Shown here: piece by piece, positions 1 to 9,773 of the stretch
How positions within the stretch are numbered: position 1 is the first letter of the stretch
Layout of the letters: every line of letters starts with the position of its first letter
Assembly (NCBI RefSeq): GCF_001642575.1
Contig: NZ_LXNG01000015.1
Location: 1-64,000, forward strand
Direction: 5' to 3'
Source of the DNA: Xanthomonas floridensis
Lineage (GTDB): Bacteria > Pseudomonadota > Gammaproteobacteria > Xanthomonadales > Xanthomonadaceae
DNA length: 64,000 bases
The notes under the pieces: generated by a model
Database searches by the model: none
The model's input: only the letters and a program-made list of their open reading frames with translations
Told to the model about the DNA's origin: nothing
Position numbers and translations under genes: made by a program

Positions 1-112
1 TGCCTGTAGCAGGGGCAACACCGCGCACATGCGCCGGAAACGGCCAAAAACCGCAGGCCTGAGCGTCATTGGCGCGACCGATGCGGCTTACCTCATCCTC
101 CGATGGCGTTGA

Positions 113-328
113 TCAGACCATCCTTAGCTTGATATTGCAGTAGAGCAAAGTGGACTGCCCGGAATCGTGCTTCATGTTGATAAAGAATATCTCGTAGGCA
201 GGGACGAAATTCTGCATGTGGCGACGATTGAAATGGGATAACGCGAGAATCCGGGAATACAAAATAGTCTTGTCGCTCAGCACGAGCCCAAGGTCGGTGA
301 ATTTTTTCTCGAAGAGCCTGGGTTGCAT
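113..328 (-). CDS. Small hypothetical protein, possible integron cassette ORF
   Basis: A 71-residue ORF whose product I do not recognise. It has no signal peptide or clear membrane segment and is rich in aromatic and basic residues. Its base composition is clearly lower in GC than the flanking genes, which suggests acquisition by transfer. The ATG lies 7 nt downstream, on the minus strand, of a perfect integron core-site heptamer (GTTAGGT, positions 342-336). The stop codon overlaps a 6-of-7 match to the inverse core (GATCAAC, 114-108). It points away from the integrase remnant at 527-652, as cassettes do relative to intI. That geometry, not homology, is why I call it a cassette ORF. No ribosome-binding site is obvious, so it may not be expressed. 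Confidence 0.5.
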   Translation of the reverse strand: MQPRLFEKKFTDLGLVLSDKTILYSRILALSHFNRRHMQNFVPAYEIFFINMKHDSGQSTLLYCNIKLRMV

Positions 329-335
329 GTGAACG

Positions 336-342
336 ACCTAAC
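336..342 (-). other. Putative integron core site GTTRRRY
   Basis: On the minus strand this reads GTTAGGT, a full match to the GTTRRRY heptamer where integron recombination occurs. It sits between the intI remnant and the cassette-like ORF, where attI or a cassette boundary would be expected. A seven-base match alone is weak; the position gives it meaning. A matching right end for an attC site is not clear: the best candidate, GGGCAAC at 13-19, matches only 5 of 7. Confidence 0.4.
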
Positions 343-777
343 TACTATCGGACCGTCGAAATGCGGTGTCGCACGGATTATCTTCGATCGCTGACGCTTT
401 GTGAATGGGGAAATCCTAGCCGCCATCAAGGGATTACGCGACGGCAAGCGGACTCTACCTTTGCGCGGCTTCTAGTTTTATCCAGCAAGGGCACAGGCGT
501 ATGAAATACATCCCCAAAAACAATGCGTAACAGCACGTACGCCGACGCGGCTGCTCGATCAAGTGCACGAACGCGTGCGCGTTGGGCACTAAAGCCTGCG
601 CACTGAGCAGGCGTATCTCAGTTGGATACGGCGCTTCATCCTGGCCAGCGGCTCTCTACCGCAACGTACTGCGTATCGATCGGCATCACGTGTCCGACGA
701 AATCCCTAGTGTTCACGATCTTGAGTAATAGCCTCACAGTGCGCACCATGCAGTCACGACGCCCACGGCCAGAAACA
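343..777. other. Gene-free interval around integron remnant
   Basis: Apart from the intI fragment, this stretch shows no convincing coding frame. The predicted ORF running on from 622 is a high-GC shadow of secF. The segment is less GC-rich than the rest of the window and probably represents decayed attI and integrase DNA. Confidence 0.5.
527..652 (+). pseudogene. intI: Integron integrase (IntI) N-terminal remnant
   Basis: The frame that includes position 551 encodes RLLDQVHERVRVGH, then a TAA stop at 590-592, then SLRTEQAYLSWIRRFILASG. This is the start of integron-type tyrosine recombinases, in which the stop position is normally a tyrosine (HYSLRT), so TAC to TAA is the likely inactivating change. 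Similarity ends at about 652, and the KRHP segment and catalytic domain that should follow are absent. I see no credible start codon in frame. This is a truncated, dead gene oriented toward secF, with the cassette side to its left. The family call rests on remembered consensus residues and should be confirmed by alignment. Confidence 0.7.
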
Positions 778-804
778 AAAAAACCGCGCAATGCGCGGTT
801 TTTT
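778..804 (-). terminator. Intrinsic terminator after secF
   Basis: A GC stem (CCGCGC/GCGCGG with flanking A:T pairs, loop AAT) is bounded by an A-run on the left and a T-run on the right, so it can act in both directions. It lies 23 nt past the secF stop and ends the queA-tgt-yajC-secD-secF transcript. Confidence 0.85.
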
Positions 805-826
805 CGTCACACCTTTTGCCAACCCA

Positions 827-1795
827 TCAAGGACGACGCGCCAGCGCCTCCACGTCCTTGGCCTTGGGCAGCAGGTCCTGCTTGGTCACCGCAAACGGCC
901 CGATGCTCAGCATCGGCACCGCCACGATCACCGACGAGATCACCACGATCACCGCACCGATCATGTGCGTTTCGGCCAGGCCTTCCATCGACTCGCCGCC
1001 GTAGATGTACAACGCCATCGCCGACAGGAAGAACATCACCGCCGTGATCACCGTGCGCGACAGCGTCTGGTTGATCGAGCGGTTGAGCACTTCCAGCGGC
1101 TCTACGCGCAATGCGCGGAAGTTTTCGCGCACACGGTCGAACACCACGATGATGTCGTTGATCGCAAAGCCCATCACCGACAGCAGGCCGGCCAGTACGG
1201 TCAGGTCGAACTCGCGGCCGGTCAGCGATACGTAGGCCACCGTCACCAGCAGGTCGAACAGCGCGGTCAGGCTGGCAACCACCGCGAACTTCCACTCGAA
1301 GCGGAAGGCGATGTAGATCAGAAAGCCCACCAGCATGAACACCGTGGCGTAGACGCCGTTCAGGGCCAGGTCCTTGCCGACCTGCGGGCCGACGAATTCG
1401 CCAGGCTGCACCGTAGCCGGATTCTCGTCGCTGGTCACCGCCTTGCGCACATCCTCGGCCACGGTACGCGCGGCATCGTCACGGTTGTTGTGCTGGCCGT
1501 GCGGCTGCAGGCGGATCATGACTTCGTTACCGCCACGTGCGTTCTGGACCTGGGCGTTTTCAAACCCGGCCTTGGCCAGCTGCTCACGCACCCTGTCCAC
1601 GTCCACGGTTTTCTGGAACGAGGTCTGCACCAGCGTACCGCCGGTGAACTCCAGCGCGTAATTGAATCCCCTGCCGACGATGACGCCGATCGAGGCAACA
1701 GCGATCACCAGCATCAACACCAGCACCGGCTTGCGCAGACGCATGAAGTCGATCTTGGTGTCGTTCGGGATCAGATGAAGCGGAAAAATTTTCAT
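827..1795 (-). CDS. secF: Protein translocase subunit SecF
   Basis: Inner-membrane subunit of the SecDF-YajC accessory complex, which uses the proton motive force to assist late steps of Sec-dependent export. The 322-residue product has the family plan: one N-terminal membrane segment (about residues 20-38), a periplasmic domain containing the GGTLV motif, then five clustered C-terminal helices (about 135-305). The length is normal. The start (MKIFPLH) is the first in-frame ATG. It follows secD after 91 nt that hold a tandem repeat. Its place as last gene of the queA-tgt-yajC-secD-secF cluster is the common proteobacterial order. Confidence 0.98.
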   Translation of the reverse strand: MKIFPLHLIPNDTKIDFMRLRKPVLVLMLVIAVASIGVIVGRGFNYALEFTGGTLVQTSFQKTVDVDRVREQLAKAGFENAQVQNARGGNEVMIRLQPHGQHNNRDDAARTVAEDVRKAVTSDENPATVQPGEFVGPQVGKDLALNGVYATVFMLVGFLIYIAFRFEWKFAVVASLTALFDLLVTVAYVSLTGREFDLTVLAGLLSVMGFAINDIIVVFDRVRENFRALRVEPLEVLNRSINQTLSRTVITAVMFFLSAMALYIYGGESMEGLAETHMIGAVIVVISSVIVAVPMLSIGPFAVTKQDLLPKAKDVEALARRP

Positions 1796-1829
1796 TGAAA
1801 GATCTTCCTAAAAAGTCCGCACATGGATG

Positions 1830-1887
1830 TGCGGGCTCTTGCGAGGGACTCGCATTTTAATTGCGGGCTCTTGCGAGGGACTCGCAT
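1830..1887. repeat. Tandem 26-bp repeat between secD and secF
   Basis: An identical 26-bp unit occurs at 1830-1855 and 1862-1887, period 32 bp. Each copy holds a small hairpin (GCGAG-GGA-CTCGC). The right copy abuts the secD stop codon. It looks like a local duplication and could fold into two adjacent mRNA hairpins between secD and secF. Confidence 0.85.
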
Positions 1888-3731
1888 CAGATGGCGACGG
1901 TCTTCAGCTTCTTGCGGCTGCCGTAGATCAGCACCGCCAGCGCACGCGACACGGTGATCGCGGTGAACATCGAGGCGAAAATACCGATCATCATGGTCAG
2001 CGCGAAGCCCTTCAACGGGCCGGTGCCGAATGCGTATAAGGCCACTGCCACGATCAGCCCGGTGAGGTTGGCGTCCAGGATGGTGCCGCCGGCCTTTTCG
2101 TAACCCGCGGCAATTGCCGATTTGGCAGGCACGCCCAGCCGCAATTCCTCGCGGATACGCTCGTTGATCAGCACGTTGGCGTCCACCGACAGACCGACCG
2201 ACAGCGCAAGGCCAGCAAAACCCGGTAGCGTCATGGTGGCGCCGAACAGCGACATCACCGCCACCACGATCAGCAGGTTGAACAGCAGCGCCACCGAGGT
2301 GATCGCGCCGAACACGCGGTAGTAGATGGTGAAGAACACCAGCGTGAACAGGAACGAGTACACCACCGCAGTGACGCCGCGCTCCACGTTTTCCGCGCCC
2401 AGACTCGGACCGATCACGTATTCCTCGACAAAATCCATCGGCGCAGCCAGCGAGCCGGACTTCAGCAGCTTGGCCAGGTTCTCCGCTTCCACCTTCTCCA
2501 GGCCGGTGGTCTGGAAGTTCTTGCCGAACACACCGGCGATGCGGGTGGGCGACAGAGCTTCTTCCTTGACGCGAACGCTGCGCACTTCCTTGCCGTCGAC
2601 CATGGTCACGGTGGGGATGCGCTCGATGTACACCACCGACATCAGCTTGCCGACGTTGGCGCTGGTGTAGTCGAGCATGCGCTGGCCGGCGACATTGTTG
2701 AGCGTCACCGACACTGCGGGCATGCCGTTCTGGTCGTTGCTGACGCTAGCACTGACCATCTGGTCGCCGGTCACCAGCGCGCGCTTGTTGAGCAACACCG
2801 GCGCGCCGGTATCGCGCACGCGGTAGACCTTGGCTTCCGGCGGGATGCTGCCGCTGCGCACGGCGTCTTCGGCGTTACCCTCGACCACCGCGCGGAATTC
2901 CAGCGAGGCGGTGGCGCCGATCAGGCGCTTTGCTTCGGCGGTGTCCTGCACGCCGGGCAGCTCGACCACGATGCGGTCTTCGCCCTGGCGCTGGATGGTC
3001 GGCTCGGCCACGCCCAGCGCGTTGACGCGATTGCGCAAGGTGGTGAGGTTCTGTTCGATCGCGCCGCTGGCGATCTGCTTGAGCTCGGCCTCCGGCACCT
3101 GCACTGCGATGTTCTGGCCGCTGACGTCGTAGGTCAGCGTCGGTTGCGCCTTGGCCAGCGCGGTGCGCGCAGCGTCGGCGCTGGCGCCCTCGCCCAGGCT
3201 GATCTGGATGCTGTTGTCGCCGCGACGCTCCACCGCCCGATAGGCGATGCGGCTGTCACGCAAGGTGGTGCGGATGTCTTCGGCAAAGCCTTCGATCCGC
3301 TTTTCCACCGCGGCCTTCTGATCGACCTGCATGGCGAAATGCACCCCGCCGACCAGGTCCAGGCCCAGCACCATCGGCTTGCCGCCCAGCTTGGCCAGCC
3401 ACTCCGGCACGGTGGAGGCCAGATTCAGCGCCACCGTGTAGTTCTCGCCCAGCTGCTGGCGCAGCACATCGTTGGCGCGGGTCTGCGCCTGCAACGAAGG
3501 CAGGCGCACCATCAGGCTGTCGCCCTCCTTGGTGACGGCCTTGGGCGTGATGCCCGCGCCCTTGAGCTCGCCGTCGATCCGGCTGCGCAATGCGTCGTCG
3601 AGCTGCGCACCGCGGCTGGCGGTGATCTGCACGGACGGGTCTTTCTGATAGATGTTGGGCAGCGCATACAGCGCGCTGACCGCCAGCACCAGCAGGATCA
3701 GGAAATACTTCCAGCGAGGAAATTCGAGCAT
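1887..3731 (-). CDS. secD: Protein translocase subunit SecD
   Basis: Large subunit of SecDF. The 614-residue protein has an N-terminal membrane helix (starting MLEFPRWKYF), a long periplasmic region with the P1 head and base domains, the conserved DLVGG segment after residue 100, and a C-terminal block of five membrane helices homologous to SecF. I chose the start at 3731 because MLEFPRWK is where SecD homologues begin; an ATG 24 nt upstream would add eight residues unlike the family. It is preceded by a 332-nt gap from yajC, longer than usual for this operon. Confidence 0.97.
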   Translation of the reverse strand: MLEFPRWKYFLILLVLAVSALYALPNIYQKDPSVQITASRGAQLDDALRSRIDGELKGAGITPKAVTKEGDSLMVRLPSLQAQTRANDVLRQQLGENYTVALNLASTVPEWLAKLGGKPMVLGLDLVGGVHFAMQVDQKAAVEKRIEGFAEDIRTTLRDSRIAYRAVERRGDNSIQISLGEGASADAARTALAKAQPTLTYDVSGQNIAVQVPEAELKQIASGAIEQNLTTLRNRVNALGVAEPTIQRQGEDRIVVELPGVQDTAEAKRLIGATASLEFRAVVEGNAEDAVRSGSIPPEAKVYRVRDTGAPVLLNKRALVTGDQMVSASVSNDQNGMPAVSVTLNNVAGQRMLDYTSANVGKLMSVVYIERIPTVTMVDGKEVRSVRVKEEALSPTRIAGVFGKNFQTTGLEKVEAENLAKLLKSGSLAAPMDFVEEYVIGPSLGAENVERGVTAVVYSFLFTLVFFTIYYRVFGAITSVALLFNLLIVVAVMSLFGATMTLPGFAGLALSVGLSVDANVLINERIREELRLGVPAKSAIAAGYEKAGGTILDANLTGLIVAVALYAFGTGPLKGFALTMMIGIFASMFTAITVSRALAVLIYGSRKKLKTVAI

Positions 3732-4063
3732 TGCGACAGTCCCGCACAGCACCATCCCGGCGCCGCGCCTAGCAGTGAGAACGACTTCAAGCGGCCGATA
3801 CAGCGTCGCGAGCGGTCATCCGGTGGATACGGGCAGTGCGCGGAGCGAAAGCGCCCAAAGGGCGCGTTCCGACTCCGTGCACCGACACTGCGCCCGCCTG
3901 ACGGTGCGCGCAGCTGTGGTGTTGCAGGTGTTCCTGTGCAGCGATGTCGCGAGCAGGCCCAATCACGCATCTGCAGCACGACGACAGCGCAGTGTACGAG
4001 CGGCCCCTGCCGTTTTCGAGCACCGGCCGGCAGCGCCAGACGGTGCCTGCTGCCGAGCGCGAC
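3732..4063. other. 332-nt yajC-secD spacer, no gene seen
   Basis: No ORF here has convincing coding character; those present overlap on both strands and resemble nothing known to me. A small hairpin (GCGCCC-AAA-GGGCGC, 3859-3873) lies within. Since yajC and secD are usually adjacent, the spacer may carry an extra promoter or a processing site. Confidence 0.5.
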
Positions 4064-4417
4064 TCAGCTGGCGGACTTCAGCGTGCCCTTCGGCAGCACG
4101 TGGCCCACGGCGCTCTTCTGCACGCGGATGCGGACGTTGTCGGCCACTTCCACGCTGATGAAGTTGTCGCCGATGTCGGTGATCACGCCAGCGACGCCGC
4201 CGGAGGTGATGACTTCATCGCCGCGTGCCAGCTTGTCCAGCAGCGACTTATGCTCCTTCTGACGCTTCATCTGCGGGCGGATCATCAAGAAATACATGAC
4301 CGCGATCAGGATGATCGGCAGCGCGAAGGTAGACAGGCTACCCATCGGGCCAGCGGCCGGCGCGCCGCCGGTGGCTTGCGCCTGGGCGACCGGGATAAGG
4401 AAATCGAGCAAATTCAT
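4064..4417 (-). CDS. yajC: Preprotein translocase subunit YajC
   Basis: Small single-pass membrane protein associated with SecDF. The 117-residue product has a variable Ala/Gly/Pro-rich N-terminus, one strong hydrophobic helix (about residues 28-47), the family signature FLMIRPQMKRQKEH just after it, and a cytoplasmic beta-rich domain (GDEVITSGGVAGVI). Length and motif order are typical. It lies between tgt and secD on the same strand, the standard arrangement. Confidence 0.97.
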   Translation of the reverse strand: MNLLDFLIPVAQAQATGGAPAAGPMGSLSTFALPIILIAVMYFLMIRPQMKRQKEHKSLLDKLARGDEVITSGGVAGVITDIGDNFISVEVADNVRIRVQKSAVGHVLPKGTLKSAS

Positions 4418-4550
4418 TCAGTGCATCCTAGTTTGGTGCCAGCGCGCCCTACGGGCCCACTCGCTATTCAGGTACCGCCAGGGCGGAACAGCCGGGAATT
4501 ATGCCACGCGGGTTCCACCCCGTCCGCGCTGAGGGCACGGACGGCAGGGC

Positions 4551-5815
<1,265 letters not shown>

Positions 5816-6895
5816 ATAGCAACATCGCATCGCCATACGAAAAGAAGCGATAGCGCTGCGCGATGGCGTGGTGGTATGCCTCGAAAATGCGCTCGCGGCC
5901 GGCGAAGGCCGAGACCATCATCAGCAGCGTGCTCTCGGGCAGGTGGAAGTTGGTGACCATCGCGTCGACGCTGCGGATGCGGTAGCCGGGCAGGATGAAG
6001 ATCTGGGTTTCGCCGGCGAACGGCTGCAGTTCGCCCTCGGGTGCGGCGTCGGTGGTGCGCCACGCGCTTTCCAGCGAGCGCACGACCGTGGTGCCCACCG
6101 CGATCACGCGGCCGCCGCGTGCACGGGTGCGGCGCACCTGCTCCACCAGTGCCGCGCCCACGTTGAGCCATTCGGTATGCATCACGTGCTGGTCCAGCCT
6201 GTCCACGCGCACCGGCTGGAAGGTGCCGGCGCCCACATGCAGGGTGACGTGTCCGAACTCCACCCCGCGCTCGCGCAGTCGCGCCAGCAGGGCCTCGTCG
6301 AAGTGCAGGCCGGCGGTGGGCGCGGCGACCGCGCCGACTTCACGGGCGAACACGGTCTGGTAGCGCTCGCGATCCTCCACCCCCGGCTCGCGCCGGATGT
6401 ACGGCGGCAGCGGCAGGCGGCCGGCCTCGGGCAACCACTGGTGCAACGGCACCGGGATGTCGAACCGCAGCAGGTAGAACTCGCCATCGCGGCCCAGCAC
6501 CTCGGCCTGCCCGCCGGCATCCAGCGCGATCAGGCTCCCGGCCTTGGGCGACTTGCTGGCGCCGATCTGCACCCGCGCCTCGCGTTCGCCCAGCAGCCGC
6601 TCGATCAGGATTTCCACCCGCCCACCGCTGGCCTTCTGCCCGAACAGCCGCGCGGGGATGACGCGGGTGTCGTTGAAGATCAGCAGGTCACCGGGCTGCA
6701 GCAGCTCCGGCAGATCGCGCACCTGGCGGTCGCTGAAGGCCGCCGGCTCCGGCGGCACCACCAGCAGGCGGCTGGCCGCACGCTCGGCCAGCGGCGCCTG
6801 GGCGATCAGCGCGTCGGGTAGGTCGTAACGGAAATCGGACTTCTTCAAGGCCGCAGGATTAGATGGCTGAGGAGCCGGGCATTGTAACTGCGGCC

Positions 6896-7112
6896 GGGAA
6901 TCGGGAATCGGGAATCGGGAATCGTAAGAGCAGTGAGCCGGGAGCGGCACTGGTGACGGTGAAGCGCTGTCGCTGTCGCCGTTGCCGTCGCTGTTGCCGT
7001 TGCTGTCGCTGTCGCTGTTGCCGTTGCCGTTGCCGTTGCTGTTGCTGTTGCTGTTGCTGTTGCGATTCCCGATTCCCAATTCCCGATTCCCGATTCCCAA
7101 TTCCCAATTCCC
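6896..7112. repeat. GGGAATC array enclosing a triplet microsatellite
   Basis: Four GGGAATC units (6896-6923) and an inverted set of GATTCCC/AATTCCC units (7064-7112) flank about 100 bp of imperfect CTGTCG/TTGCCG/TTGCTG repeats (6965-7062). The outer units can pair to form a large hairpin. The inner tract is a simple-sequence array, a type prone to length change by slippage. It lies just upstream of the queA start on the minus strand and just past the Lrp gene. Confidence 0.9.
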
Positions 7113-7114
7113 CC

Positions 7115-7546
7115 TCACCGCTCAAACTTGGTCGACAAAATGATCGAACTGGTCGTGCGCTCCACCCCGTCGATGGCGCCGATGGCGTCGGTGAGCACGT
7201 CCATTTCGTTGACGCCGCCGACCACGCCCAGGGCGATCAGGTCGTAGGCGCCGCTGACCGAATGCAGCAGGCGTACCTCGGGAATGTCGCGCAGCGCCTT
7301 GACCACCGCCGGCATCTTCTTCGGCAAGACGGTAATCAGGATATGCGCGCGGATGCGGCCCTGGTCGTAGGCGTCGTGGGTGCGCACGGTGTAGCCGCTG
7401 ATCACGCCGTCGCGCTCGAGCTTTTCGATGCGGCTCTGCACGGTGGTGCGTGAGAGGCCGAGCCGGCGCGCGATCTGCGCGGTGGAGGCGCGGGCGTCCT
7501 CGCGCAGCAGCGACAACAGGCGCTCGTCGGAAGGGGTGACTCTCAC
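7115..7546 (-). CDS. Lrp/AsnC-family transcriptional regulator
   Basis: A 143-residue member of the feast/famine regulator family. Residues about 8-55 form the winged helix-turn-helix (ARASTAQIARRLGLSRTTVQ), and about 65-140 the RAM effector-binding domain that mediates dimer or octamer assembly and binds amino acids. The start MRVTPSDERLL fits the family. It is divergent from the class III aminotransferase at 7668, with a 121-nt shared intergenic region. That layout makes the aminotransferase its likely target and an amino acid its likely effector. Its 3' end abuts the repeat array at 7112. Confidence 0.93.
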   Translation of the reverse strand: MRVTPSDERLLSLLREDARASTAQIARRLGLSRTTVQSRIEKLERDGVISGYTVRTHDAYDQGRIRAHILITVLPKKMPAVVKALRDIPEVRLLHSVSGAYDLIALGVVGGVNEMDVLTDAIGAIDGVERTTSSIILSTKFER

Positions 7547-7667
7547 TTTTGTCCAGGCGTTTCGGCGAATCGCCGAAAATAGCGCACATCTCGTCAGAAT
7601 TCACGCTGCCAAATGCCGATCTCCTGCCGATAATAGAAAGACAACGCCACCTTGCTGGAGATGCGCC

Positions 7668-9164
7668 ATGTCTGTCCTTGCCCCGCTCGCCCCGCTGCGT
7701 GCCCATGCCGGCCGCCGCCTGACCGATGGCCTGGACGATGCCGCCATCACCCGCCTGGCCGGCAGCCACCCGGACCTGGCCCGTGCCATCGACGCCGCTG
7801 CCGCCGAATACGCCCAGGTGCGCGACGAGGCCGGCGACCTGCTCGACCTGGACGAAGATGCCCAGATCGCCGCGGTGCAGGACGGTTTCATCAACTTCTA
7901 CGCCGACGATGCAGTCACGCCCTACGTGGCGCTGGCCGCGCGCGGGCCGTGGGTGGTCACGCTCAAGGGCGCGGTGCTGTACGACGCCGGCGGCTACGGC
8001 ATGCTGGGCTTCGGCCATACCCCCGCAGCGGTGCTGGAGGCCATGGCGCGCCCGCAGGTGATGGCCAATGTGATGACGCCCAGCTTGTCGCAGCGCCGGC
8101 TCGACCGTGCCCTGCGCGCCGAGATCGGCCATACCCGTGGCGGCTGCCCGTTCGCGCGCTTCATGTGCCTCAACTCCGGGTCCGAGGCCGTGGGCCTGGC
8201 CGCGCGTATCGTCGATACCAACGCCAAGCTGCATACCGACCCGGGTGCGCGCCATGCCGGCGCCAGCATCAAGCGGCTGGTGGTCAAGGGCAGCTTCCAC
8301 GGCCGTACCGACCGCCCCGGGCTGTATTCCGATTCCAGCCGCAAGACCTACACCAAGTATCTGGCCAGCTATCGCGACGAGGATTCGGTGATCGCCATCG
8401 CCCCGTACGATGTGGCCGCCCTGCAGCGCGCCTTCGACGAGGCCGCCCGCAATCACTGGTTCATCGAGGCGGTCTTCCTGGAGCCGGTGATGGGCGAAGG
8501 CGACCCTGGCCGCGCATTGCCGGCCGAGTTCTACGCCGCCGCGCGCGAGCTGACCCGCTTGCACGGCAGCCTGCTGCTGGTGGATTCGATCCAGGCCGGG
8601 CTACGCGCGCATGGCGTGTTGTCGGTGGTGGACTACCCCGGTTTCGAACAGCTCGCCCCACCGGATCTGGAAACCTATTCCAAGGCGCTCAACGCGGCGC
8701 AATATCCGCTGTCGGTATTGGCCGTCACCGAGCATGCCGCGCAGGTGTATCGCAAGGGCACCTACGGCAACACCATGACCACCAACCCGCGTGCGCTCGA
8801 TGTGGCCTGCGCCACTCTGGCGTTGTTCACCCCCGAGGTGCGCAACAACATCCGCGTGCGTGGCGCGCAGGCGATTGCCAAACTGGAAGCGCTGCGCTCG
8901 GAGCTGGGCGGGCTGATCACCAAGGTGCAGGGCACCGGCTTGCTGTTCTCTTGCGAGCTGGCCCCACAGTTCAAATGCTACGGCGCCGGCTCCACCGAGG
9001 AGTGGCTGCGCAAGCGCGGCGTCAACGTGATCCACGGCGGCGAAAATTCGCTGCGCTTCACCCCGCACTTTGCGATGGACGAAGACGAGCTGGACCTGCT
9101 GGTCGGCCTGATTGCACGCGCCCTGAAGGAAGGCCCGCGCCAGGCACAGGCCGAGGCGGCCTGA
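7668..9164 (+). CDS. Class III PLP-dependent aminotransferase
   Basis: A 498-residue fold-type I enzyme of the acetylornithine/omega-aminotransferase class. A roughly 60-residue N-terminal extension precedes the usual core. The core holds the PLP-phosphate region (NSGSEAVGLAARI), a glycine-rich GSFHGRT motif, the LLVDSIQAGL strand with the pyridine-N aspartate, and YSKALNAAQYPLS with the probable Schiff-base lysine. I chose the ATG at 7668 because GGAG lies 7 nt upstream; the frame stays open to 7428 but that region is antisense to the Lrp gene. Substrate unknown. An amino donor such as ornithine, lysine or an omega-amino acid is possible. The divergent Lrp-type regulator probably controls it. 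Confidence 0.9.
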   Translation: MSVLAPLAPLRAHAGRRLTDGLDDAAITRLAGSHPDLARAIDAAAAEYAQVRDEAGDLLDLDEDAQIAAVQDGFINFYADDAVTPYVALAARGPWVVTLKGAVLYDAGGYGMLGFGHTPAAVLEAMARPQVMANVMTPSLSQRRLDRALRAEIGHTRGGCPFARFMCLNSGSEAVGLAARIVDTNAKLHTDPGARHAGASIKRLVVKGSFHGRTDRPGLYSDSSRKTYTKYLASYRDEDSVIAIAPYDVAALQRAFDEAARNHWFIEAVFLEPVMGEGDPGRALPAEFYAAARELTRLHGSLLLVDSIQAGLRAHGVLSVVDYPGFEQLAPPDLETYSKALNAAQYPLSVLAVTEHAAQVYRKGTYGNTMTTNPRALDVACATLALFTPEVRNNIRVRGAQAIAKLEALRSELGGLITKVQGTGLLFSCELAPQFKCYGAGSTEEWLRKRGVNVIHGGENSLRFTPHFAMDEDELDLLVGLIARALKEGPRQAQAEAA

Positions 9165-9773
9165 GTCGTCACTCACGCCTCGGCTGCCTGAGTGCAGTCG
9201 AGGCGTCTGCCCGACGCGCGTCAGGGCAGCGCTGCCCGCAGCAATGCGGCCCGAGCGCAGGCCGTGGTGTAGATACCGTGGGCAGCATGCAAAACGCCAA
9301 GGTCACTGAGCGCAGCGCGGCCTTGCGACGTCAAGCAGCAAAGCGAAGCTGAAACGGCGCGATCAGGCGAGCCTGTATGAATCGCAGCTGGCCGGCATGC
9401 GCCTGGCAGTGACCGATCCGGCCCGGCGAGCAGTGTCGCTCCGGGCTCGCTGGTCCGTCTGCCGGGATGCATGCTTGGCGCGCCCACCACTGCGCCTCTC
9501 CCTACCGCTTACCAGCCACCCGAACACCAACGTGCAGCACGCCACCTTGCGCTGGATGCTGTTGGCACATGGCTGCCGAACCACCACTGCGTCCTTCTAC
9601 ACTGCGTGCCTTTCCTGTGAGCGCACCAACGCGCAAGCACGCCGCCCTGCCCTGGATGCCGCAGGCACGTGACTGCGGGCAGCGGCGCAGGCTGGCAAGC
9701 AACGACGCTGCGCGCCGACCGAAACATCCGGCCGGCTCGGCGAACCGCATCCACATCCCGGACTATGCGCCGA
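9165..9773. other. 609-nt gene-free region with degenerate 97-bp duplication
   Basis: No ORF here looks real; all are overlapping high-GC frames. A degenerate direct repeat of about 97 bp is visible: copies begin at 9484 and 9581 (both CCACCACTGCG) and share CACCAACG, CAAGCACGCC-type and CTGGATGC blocks in the same order, ending near 9578 and 9677. The rest holds nothing I can name. Confidence 0.5.

Noticed and set aside
13-114. Complete attC site next to the cassette-like ORF
   Set aside because: Only degenerate heptamers (6/7 and 5/7) and no convincing imperfect palindrome between them; mentioned under the ORF but not annotated.
791-1798. Long plus-strand ORF (335 codons) antisense to secF
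   Set aside because: Mirror frame of a strongly conserved gene in high-GC DNA; its His/Gln/Arg-rich product has no domain. The same applies to the long antisense frames over secD, tgt, queA, htpG, GH127 and the S9 genes.
6849-7118. N-terminal extension of QueA from the ATG at 7118
   Set aside because: It would translate a GGGAATC/triplet repeat into Asn-Ser-Gly runs. The TTG at 6848 fits the family N-terminus exactly.
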